From an uncultured Bacteroidales bacterium (GTDB lineage Bacteria; Bacteroidota; Bacteroidia; Bacteroidales; F082), in the NCBI GenBank assembly GCA_946410535.1, contig CAMKAR010000168.1:1-5283 (forward strand): DNA of 5,283 bases. Reading direction: 5' to 3'. The translations under genes were made by a program, and so were the position numbers. A model generated the notes under the pieces. It did not search any database, was not told the origin of the DNA, and saw only the letters and a program-made list of their open reading frames with translations. Positions 1-4,189 of the stretch are shown in pieces; position 1 is the stretch's first letter; each line of letters begins with the position of its first letter.

Positions 1-117
1 GACTTGCCACATGGTTTTGTCGCCGTGTTCGGAACGGAGATAGGGGTAAAGACCTTTCGTTTTCCCCGTCTCCTCCACTACGAGACAATTCAGTTGTAAT
101 GCTCGAATTGAATTCAT
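1..117 (-). CDS. Start of an unrecognised gene, cut by the window edge
   Basis: An open frame of 39 codons runs from an ATG at 117-115 to the window edge with no stop. The visible protein begins MNSIRALQLNC and contains GLYPYLRSEHGDKTMWQV near the edge. I recognise no family from this fragment; no signal peptide, membrane segment or catalytic motif is visible. The ATG lies 4 bases after the TGA of the 72-codon gene (stop 124-122), and an in-frame GTG directly precedes it. This spacing points to translational coupling within the operon that carries the radical SAM enzyme and the precursor peptide. It could be a further processing, partner or export gene, but that is only inference from position. 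It was too short for a usual ORF cut-off because it is truncated; the codons look like real coding sequence. Confidence 0.55.
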   Translation of the reverse strand, partial: MNSIRALQLNCLVVEETGKTKGLYPYLRSEHGDKTMWQV

Positions 118-121
118 CACA

Positions 122-340
122 TCACACATTATCAATAAAGTAATTCAATTCATCGTATAAGAAGCGAACACATTTGTCATCTTCATTGTCTTCTTTGGAA
201 TTGGGTATTAAAACCTCCGCATAAGACTTGGCTATAACTTCAAGGATTAGCTTTGTTTTATTGCAGCCATCGAATGTTTCAGCCATTTTAAGACCGTTGA
301 GAGTTTTTTCTCTAATGCTTATTAGTTTTTCTTGATTCAT
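122..340 (-). CDS. Hypothetical 72-residue protein of the RiPP operon
   Basis: The protein begins MNQEKLISIREKTLNGL, ends NYFIDNV, and is mostly of helical composition. It is acidic in the second half (SKEDNEDDK) and has two cysteines, near residues 26 and 57. There is no signal peptide, membrane helix or motif that I recognise. It lies 83 bases after the precursor peptide gene on the same strand, beyond two hairpins, and 4 bases before the next start, so it probably belongs to the same transcript, expressed at a different level. No Bacteroidota-type -7 box (TAnnTTTG) was found in the gap before it. A small cytoplasmic partner, chaperone-like protein or immunity factor would fit the position, but nothing in the sequence decides between these. 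The start chosen is the first ATG of the frame; no clear ribosome binding site precedes it. Confidence 0.6.
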   Translation of the reverse strand: MNQEKLISIREKTLNGLKMAETFDGCNKTKLILEVIAKSYAEVLIPNSKEDNEDDKCVRFLYDELNYFIDNV

Positions 341-364
341 TTGGTTCGTTATTAAATCATGGAA

Positions 365-385
365 CTATAATTGTTTGAATTATAG
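365..385 (-). repeat. AT-rich hairpin after the precursor gene (second of two)
   Basis: CTATAATT (365-372) and AATTATAG (378-385) form a perfect 8-bp stem around a 5-base loop. It is placed immediately downstream, on the minus strand, of the stronger GC-rich hairpin at 389-410. The stem is all A/T except for one terminal pair and is weak alone. Together the two may slow polymerase or protect the 3' end of the precursor transcript. No run of U follows. Confidence 0.5.
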
Positions 386-388
386 AGA

Positions 389-410
389 GGGGAGCATATA
401 GTTGCTCCCC
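389..410 (-). terminator. Strong hairpin just after the precursor gene (attenuator or terminator)
   Basis: GGGGAGCA (389-396) and TGCTCCCC (403-410) pair perfectly around a 6-base loop. The A at 388 also pairs with the T at 411, and GAGA (385-388) could alternatively pair with TCTC (414-417) across a 3-base bulge. The hairpin begins 13 bases after the stop of the precursor peptide gene on the minus strand. The sequence after it (TCTCTATAATTC) has no proper U tract, so full intrinsic termination is doubtful. Partial termination or 3'-end protection, giving more precursor than downstream message, is the more likely role. Confidence 0.5.
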
Positions 411-423
411 TGCTCTCCAATAA

Positions 424-534
424 TCAGACGAGTGAATCTCTGTACATGATACCGCATTGTCCTTGTGACTGTTGAGGGCAGTGATTAGGAGCAGCGACAT
501 CTGATGCCTTGCTGATAACTAATTCTACTTTCAT
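424..534 (-). CDS. Putative RiPP precursor peptide, 36 residues, two cysteines
   Basis: A short open frame starts with ATG at 534-532 and ends with TGA at 426-424. It begins MKVELVISKASDV, which would be the leader bound by the maturase, and ends in a polar half containing NHCPQQSQGQC and then GIMYRDSLV. Cysteines are at residues 19 and 27; the only aromatic side chains are His18 and Tyr32. It starts 11 bases after the stop of the radical SAM/SPASM gene, the usual arrangement for a substrate and its maturase. There is no GG leader-cleavage motif; the AAP at residues 14-16 lies just before the core and might be near the cleavage point. Likely modifications are Cys thioether bridges (sacti- or ranthipeptide type) or an aromatic three-residue crosslink at Tyr-Arg-Asp. 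The coding call rests on size, position and composition; I recognise no named precursor family. Confidence 0.72.
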   Translation of the reverse strand: MKVELVISKASDVAAPNHCPQQSQGQCGIMYRDSLV

Positions 535-545
535 TTCAGTATGAT

Positions 546-2108
546 TTAGTCGGTTACAGGTGTACTGTGGGAGACACCATTTATCCCTTTTGTATCATAG
601 ATGCGCCTCAAGTCCACCTTGGCCTTCGGTAAGGCTTTCAACGCGTTTACAAAATCCTGTCCTTGCAAGAAATCATATCCTTGCTTCATTTGTTGTGCCA
701 TATTGCAACGAGTTTTTGCCATTGTGCAATTATTCTCTGACGGTTTGCGAAAATCGTGGTGTTCAACATAATTGTTCCCTGCGCAAAGATTGCAATATGC
801 GCAATAGTCACGCTTGCCGCATTCTTCATATTGTTGCAAGGTAGCTGTGCGCCAATTTTTCAACAAATTACTTTCAAAAAGAATCTTTTTAATAGTTTGA
901 GCTTTCAAATTGCCAAAAGGCATTGGAAAAGCGCAACAAGGTTGAAAGTTGCCATCAGGGGTGATACAGAAAGTGGTATGTCCTGCGCCACAACCATTGA
1001 CATCCATCGGACGAGGTTGCCCGCCAAAATTTGGTGCTTCGGGACCAACATAATAAGGAAGATTGTCATCGCGGAGTACCACTTGCAGTTGTTCTTCAGT
1101 CAACCTTAATTGTCTGGCACAAAGGTCGCCATCAATGGAGTCGTTGATATTGATTTCAAACTGTGGCTCGGCAGCGTATTTCTTTGCCAAGTCAGCCACC
1201 AAATAATAACTGTGCAGGTTGGGCTGCATGATGCAGCACTTCAGGTTCATGGGAACGGCAAGGTCGGCAAGCTGCTCCACCACCTTCATCGAGCGTTCCC
1301 ATGAGCCTTTTACTCGGGTGATGGCATCGTGGTCTTCGGCAATGCCGCTGTAAATGCTCACACCCACCAAGCGGGGGAAATAGTTGACCAAACGCTCCAC
1401 CTTATCCACAATACGCTGCCCGTTGGTGAAGACATCGAAAGCAATCTCTTTTTTATAAAGGTAGTCAATAATATCCCATGCGATGGGTTTTGAGAACGGG
1501 TCGCCGCCAGATAAGCAGACCTTCACCAAGCCATGCTCGCAAAGGTCGTCAATGATGCGCTTGTAATCATCCAAATCGAGTTCCTCGCGGTCGGCGCGGT
1601 GGCTCACCTCGTTGTCATTGCGTGTGGCACCAGGGTTATAGCAATGGATACACTGTTCGCTACAGTTGTAAGTCAGCTCAAACATCACGGAGGTCACCGT
1701 CATGCCATCATCAACGGCATTGTAGTAATCCTGCTCCGCCGAGGAGGTGTCGAAAGGAAGTTTCTCTTTGGTGGTTTTCTCTGTGGCCATTGCTGTGTTG
1801 CGTTTGGCTTCTGCCAATTGCGAGCGCATTTTTTTGATGTCGTCTGCTGTCGGCACAAAATTCGTCAACAGTCCTGCATTAATCAAGGTGTCGAAAAACG
1901 CCTCAATGGACTCCTCGGCAATGCCTGTCGCCGAAGCTATCCTTTTCACATCAACCTCGCCATTGCGTGGCACTGCAAGCACCTGACCGATGACATCTGC
2001 CGAATAGGATTCGAAGAAGTAGCTGTAGCCAGCCAGAAGGTTGTACATCAATGCCACATGTTTTTCCGTATTATAGCGGCCGCAAGTCCAGATGGGTCTG
2101 TAATTCAT
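546..2108 (-). CDS. Radical SAM/SPASM peptide maturase
   Basis: This 520-residue enzyme would reductively cleave S-adenosylmethionine and use the 5'-deoxyadenosyl radical to modify a peptide in the cytoplasm. The radical SAM cluster motif CxxxCxxC is Cys149, Cys153 and Cys156, and the SGGDP at 200-204 is the GGE-like SAM-binding motif. A SPASM domain for extra iron-sulfur clusters follows, with CGAGHTTFCITPDG at 373-386, the CC at 391-392, and Cys430, 436, 439, 442, 461 and 468. Residues 1-85 form a separate N-terminal domain with a helix-turn-helix-like end (VDVKRIASATGIAEESIEAF); this looks like a PqqD/RRE-type leader-binding module, an inference without structure. Residues 85-135 are a charged linker, and about 50 residues follow the last cysteine. 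The short Cys-containing gene 11 bases downstream is the probable substrate. The product chemistry (thioether, C-C crosslink or epimerisation) cannot be read from the sequence. Confidence 0.9.
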   Translation of the reverse strand: MNYRPIWTCGRYNTEKHVALMYNLLAGYSYFFESYSADVIGQVLAVPRNGEVDVKRIASATGIAEESIEAFFDTLINAGLLTNFVPTADDIKKMRSQLAEAKRNTAMATEKTTKEKLPFDTSSAEQDYYNAVDDGMTVTSVMFELTYNCSEQCIHCYNPGATRNDNEVSHRADREELDLDDYKRIIDDLCEHGLVKVCLSGGDPFSKPIAWDIIDYLYKKEIAFDVFTNGQRIVDKVERLVNYFPRLVGVSIYSGIAEDHDAITRVKGSWERSMKVVEQLADLAVPMNLKCCIMQPNLHSYYLVADLAKKYAAEPQFEININDSIDGDLCARQLRLTEEQLQVVLRDDNLPYYVGPEAPNFGGQPRPMDVNGCGAGHTTFCITPDGNFQPCCAFPMPFGNLKAQTIKKILFESNLLKNWRTATLQQYEECGKRDYCAYCNLCAGNNYVEHHDFRKPSENNCTMAKTRCNMAQQMKQGYDFLQGQDFVNALKALPKAKVDLRRIYDTKGINGVSHSTPVTD

Positions 2109-2161
2109 GTTATCTCTTTTAAGATTAAAACCGTTTCTTTATTGGTTAGACACGGCATCAA

Positions 2162-2467
2162 TTAGAATAACAACATGGTCACCAAAGAAACAACAACAAT
2201 CATGGCTATACGAACCCACCCCATGGTTTCATTGTCTCGTGTATTGGGTAATAATAGATTTACAACAGCTAGTATCGTTATCACTATTGATTGCCATAAA
2301 CGTATATCCCAGACCCATGCAATAAGCAATAAAGTGATTGTGGACCAAAGCTTTTTGCTGAAAAACATAAGCGCGATTAAACAACCTTTCGTATTGTTGT
2401 CATCTCCATCATCTGGAAGGTTGTTTATACTATCAAAATTCATTTCATTGAAAAGATTGTCACTCAT
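2162..2467 (-). CDS. Small membrane protein heading the RiPP operon
   Basis: This 101-residue protein begins MSDNLFNEMNF. It has an acidic, polar N-terminal stretch (PDDGDDNNT, about 18-26) and then hydrophobic segments at roughly 28-36 and 40-56, 57-74 and 84-101, so two or three membrane helices with little soluble material. A TNSNQ-containing upstream extension to an ATG at 2521 is open, but that ATG lies inside the promoter, before the expected transcription start. The ATG at 2467 is therefore preferred; GGGA stands a few bases before it. The gene is 53 bases upstream of the radical SAM gene on the same strand and is first in the operon. I recognise no family. A self-immunity or export-partner role would fit a membrane protein in a peptide cluster, but this is inference. 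Confidence 0.75.
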   Translation of the reverse strand: MSDNLFNEMNFDSINNLPDDGDDNNTKGCLIALMFFSKKLWSTITLLLIAWVWDIRLWQSIVITILAVVNLLLPNTRDNETMGWVRIAMIVVVSLVTMLLF

Positions 2468-2507
2468 AGTTCCCTTTTTTTGATTTGAATTTGTTGTTTT
2501 CACCCAA

Positions 2508-2538
2508 CAAAAATACCACAATTTCGCAATAAAACAAA
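2508..2538 (-). promoter_or_regulatory. Bacteroidota-type promoter of the RiPP operon
   Basis: On the minus strand, TTTG (2538-2535) is followed by exactly 19 bases and then TATTTTTG (2515-2508), a full match to the Bacteroidota consensus TTTG-N19-TAnnTTTG. The expected start of transcription is near 2501-2503, giving a leader of about 35 bases before the ATG at 2467. This is the only good promoter seen ahead of the minus-strand genes in 1-2467. Confidence 0.8.
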
Positions 2539-2563
2539 TTAATTATCTGATTATCAATAGTTT

Positions 2564-2608
2564 AATTATCCTTATCAGATACAATAATTGTATCCATTAT
2601 GGATAATT
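2564..2608. promoter_or_regulatory. 45-bp interrupted dyad between divergent promoters
   Basis: Two nested inverted repeats share the same centre, base 2586. The inner one is GATACAAT (2578-2585) with ATTGTATC (2587-2594); the outer one is AATTATCC (2564-2571) with GGATAATT (2601-2608). A third overlapping inverted repeat is TATCCAT (2591-2597) with ATGGATA (2599-2605). The dyad lies about 25 bases upstream of the RiPP promoter and about 75 upstream of the ATPase promoter. There is no U tract on either side, so it looks like a binding site for a dimeric or tetrameric regulator and not a terminator. Confidence 0.55.
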
Positions 2609-2639
2609 CCCCACAAAAATGGATGAAGTGGACGGGGAA
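2607..2639. repeat. Six-bp inverted repeat framing the 16-bp shared motif
   Basis: TTCCCC (2607-2612) and GGGGAA (2634-2639) are inverted copies around a 21-base middle that contains the 16-bp sequence shared with 4174-4189. As a hairpin the loop is long, so a role in protein binding would be likelier than an RNA structure. Chance remains possible for 6-bp arms. Confidence 0.3.
2617..2632 (+). repeat. 16-bp motif, copy 1 (upstream of the ATPase gene)
   Basis: AAATGGATGAAGTGGA on the plus strand is repeated exactly, in inverted orientation, at 4174-4189. It contains two 9-bp steps that start TGGA (TGGATGAAG then TGGACGGGG). It reads toward the ATPase gene and sits between the dyad at 2586 and the ATPase promoter. 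Confidence 0.5.
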
Positions 2640-2684
2640 ACAACTAACATCTAACCAAGCCAACCAAAATTATTTTAAAAACAT

Positions 2685-2715
2685 GTTGTTATTATAAAAG
2701 TAATTATTATCTTTG
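2685..2715 (+). promoter_or_regulatory. Bacteroidota-type promoter of the ATPase gene
   Basis: GTTG (2685-2688) stands 19 bases before TATCTTTG (2708-2715), which matches the -7 consensus TAnnTTTG. Transcription would begin near 2720-2722, leaving a leader of under 20 bases before the ATG at 2739. The -7 box lies between the arms of an inverted repeat, TAATTATT (2701-2708) and AATAATTA (2717-2724). Confidence 0.75.
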
Positions 2716-2734
2716 CAATAATTATAAAAGTAAT
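2691..2734 (+). repeat. Direct repeat pair around the ATPase -7 box
   Basis: ATTATAAAAGTAAT occurs at 2691-2704 and again at 2721-2734, exactly 30 bp apart, about three helical turns. One copy is in the promoter spacer and the other covers the expected transcript start. This arrangement could be an autoregulatory operator, with the two sites on the same face of the DNA. The sequence is AT-rich, which raises the odds of chance. Confidence 0.45.
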
Positions 2735-2738
2735 AATC

Positions 2739-3866
2739 ATGGCAAAATTAAACAACCCGTTTGTCATCGGAACTTATGCTGGCGAACACTATTTTTGCGA
2801 TAGGGTAGCTGAGGGTAAGGAGCTGATTAGTAACATATTGAATGGAAGAAATACCGTTTTGGTTGCCCATAGAAGGCTGGGGAAAACAGGCCTGATTCGT
2901 CATTGTTTCGAGCAACCCGAAATCAAAAAAGACCATTATGTTTTCTTTATCGACATCCTCGCAACAAGCTCTTTGGAAGAGTTTGTTCTGGCTTTAGGCA
3001 AGGAAATCATCAACTCATTGAAGCCTAAAAGCCGGAAATTTTTAGAATCTCTGAAAAACGTTTTCGTTTCATTAAGGGGTGGCTTTAGGATAGACGCCAT
3101 CACCGGAGAGCCCGCCTTTGAACTTGAAATTGGCGATGTCGTTTCGGCAAAAACGACTTTAGATGAGATTTTTGACTACCTCAACAAAGCCGATAAACCC
3201 TGTGTGGTAGCCATCGACGAATTCCAACAAATCGGAGAATACCCAGAGTCGAACATCGAAGCGTTGCTAAGGACAAAGATCCAACATTGTCCCAATTGTC
3301 ACTTCATTTTTGCCGGTAGTGAACCCGATATGCTAATCAACATGTTCAATAATCAAGACAAGCCTTTCTACAAAAGTGCTGATTTCATGCAAATTGACAG
3401 GATTGACCTGAAAAAATACACCGAATTCGCCATGGGACTCTTCAGCGAACACCTCAAACAAATACCTGCTGAAATTGTGCATTGCGCCTATCATGCTGTC
3501 GACGGAGTGACACTTTACGTACAATTCATCATGAACGAATTGTTTCAACTGGTCGCTCCCCACAAAACAGCCACCCACGACGATTACCTCAATGCCGTGG
3601 ATATTCTATTGCGAAAACATTCCTTTGTCTTTCAAAACACCCTGTCAAGCTTGAGCTTGAAACAAAAGGAGCTTTTGTATGCTTTGGCAAGGGAAAACCG
3701 TCCTGTTGAGTTGACTTCCAGCGAATTCATCAACAAATACCGACTCCGGTCGGCAAGTTCCGTCCAATCAGCATTGAAGGGGTTGGTTTCAAAGAAAATC
3801 ATCACAAAAGAAAATGAAATCTACGTGATTGCCGACAGATTGTTTAGACTGTGGCTGATTCGTTAA
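2739..3866 (+). CDS. Archaeal-type P-loop ATPase (AAA/STAND-like) with C-terminal winged helix
   Basis: The 375-residue protein has a P-loop variant, HRRLGKT (44-50), that keeps the essential Gly-Lys-Thr, and a Walker B strand VVAIDEFQ (156-163) with Asp160 and Glu161. FIFAGSEPDM (189-198) is the sensor-like strand usual in this group. Residues about 305-375 form a winged-helix-like end with ELTSSEFINKYRLRSASSVQSALKGL and the closing DRLFRLWL motif. This order fits the ATPase_2/archaeal ATPase family (COG1672-like), which is common and often multicopy in Bacteroidota; its cellular job is largely unknown. It is probably soluble and DNA-associated by its winged helix. The gene is transcribed alone from its own promoter, divergent from the RiPP operon, and ends 4 bases from the convergent HTH gene. 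The ATG is fixed by the promoter just upstream. A RiPP role is not indicated. Confidence 0.85.
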   Translation: MAKLNNPFVIGTYAGEHYFCDRVAEGKELISNILNGRNTVLVAHRRLGKTGLIRHCFEQPEIKKDHYVFFIDILATSSLEEFVLALGKEIINSLKPKSRKFLESLKNVFVSLRGGFRIDAITGEPAFELEIGDVVSAKTTLDEIFDYLNKADKPCVVAIDEFQQIGEYPESNIEALLRTKIQHCPNCHFIFAGSEPDMLINMFNNQDKPFYKSADFMQIDRIDLKKYTEFAMGLFSEHLKQIPAEIVHCAYHAVDGVTLYVQFIMNELFQLVAPHKTATHDDYLNAVDILLRKHSFVFQNTLSSLSLKQKELLYALARENRPVELTSSEFINKYRLRSASSVQSALKGLVSKKIITKENEIYVIADRLFRLWLIR

Positions 3867-3870
3867 TACA

Positions 3871-4125
3871 TCACTCCTCCCCTAACCGGTCCTGCATCCC
3901 TTTGGCCACCTCGGCGGCATAATAGCGGAAGAAGTTGAATTGCATCGCCTGGGAAATACGCAATAGCAAGGCGCAGTCGATGGAGGATTTCCTGAAGATC
4001 TTGTAGAGGTGGTTGCGTGTGCAAGGAATCTGCTTGGCCAGCCACGATACGCTGCGCTGGTCTGTCTTCAGCTGTTCTTGAATAAGTCGCCCGATGTGGA
4101 TTTCGTTGGTTTCTTTCTCTGCCAT
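3871..4125 (-). CDS. Small Xre/Cro-like helix-turn-helix regulator
   Basis: The 84-residue protein starts MAEKETNEIHIGRLI and carries a helix-turn-helix at about residues 25-45 (SVSWLAKQIPCTRNHLYKIFR), followed by a helix ALLLRISQAM and an aromatic patch NFFRYY. It resembles small Bacteroidota proteins with IG.LI...L....RSVSWLA and IFRKSSID, annotated as Xre-family DNA-binding proteins. The frame is open up to an ATG at 4167, but the -7 box TACCTTTG (4148-4141) lies between the two starts, so the ATG at 4125 is preferred. The gene is 54 bases beyond the stop of the ABC exporter gene and converges with the ATPase gene. A 16-bp repeat shared with the ATPase upstream region lies just before its promoter, so it may regulate itself and the divergent region; that link is inference. 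Confidence 0.8.
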   Translation of the reverse strand: MAEKETNEIHIGRLIQEQLKTDQRSVSWLAKQIPCTRNHLYKIFRKSSIDCALLLRISQAMQFNFFRYYAAEVAKGMQDRLGEE

Positions 4126-4140
4126 TTTTTGGAGTTTCAA

Positions 4141-4148
4141 CAAAGGTA
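4141..4148 (-). promoter_or_regulatory. -7 box of the HTH gene
   Basis: TACCTTTG on the minus strand (4148-4141) fits the Bacteroidota -7 consensus TAnnTTTG and ends 15 bases before the ATG at 4125. No TTTG stands at the usual 19-base spacing; a TTG at 4167-4165 is 16 bases away. The promoter is probably weak or depends on an activator. Confidence 0.5.
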
Positions 4149-4173
4149 AACTCTCAACAGATGGCAAGGTTCA

Positions 4174-4189
4174 TCCACTTCATCCATTT
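4174..4189 (-). repeat. 16-bp motif, copy 2 (upstream of the HTH gene)
   Basis: Read on the minus strand, this is an exact copy of the sequence at 2617-2632. It includes the TGA stop of the ABC exporter gene (4182-4180). It begins a tandem of TGGATGAAG and TGGATGAAC (4187-4170), which ends about 20 bases before the -7 box of the HTH gene. As at copy 1, it reads toward the gene downstream of it. Confidence 0.5.

Noticed and set aside
100..160. Similar AATTGAATTCAT and AATTCAATTCAT stretches
   Set aside because: Both lie at gene ends in AT-rich coding sequence and differ by one base; this is probably chance.
1533..2165. A 210-codon plus-strand frame opposite the radical SAM gene
   Set aside because: It is the antisense shadow of the maturase, has no promoter, and its translation shows no domain. 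The minus-strand product has all the radical SAM and SPASM motifs.
2468..2521. An 18-codon N-terminal extension of the small membrane protein
   Set aside because: The upstream ATG overlaps the promoter spacer and would lie before the expected transcription start; the ATG at 2467 fits the promoter.
2599..2697. A 32-codon plus-strand frame rich in Lys and Trp in the intergenic region
   Set aside because: It lies upstream of the ATPase transcription start with no promoter of its own, its start is inside the dyad, and its sequence is better explained by the regulatory repeats.
4126..4167. A 14-codon N-terminal extension of the HTH protein
   Set aside because: A good -7 box (4148-4141) lies inside it, so the extension would usually not be transcribed, and the added residues do not look like part of the domain.
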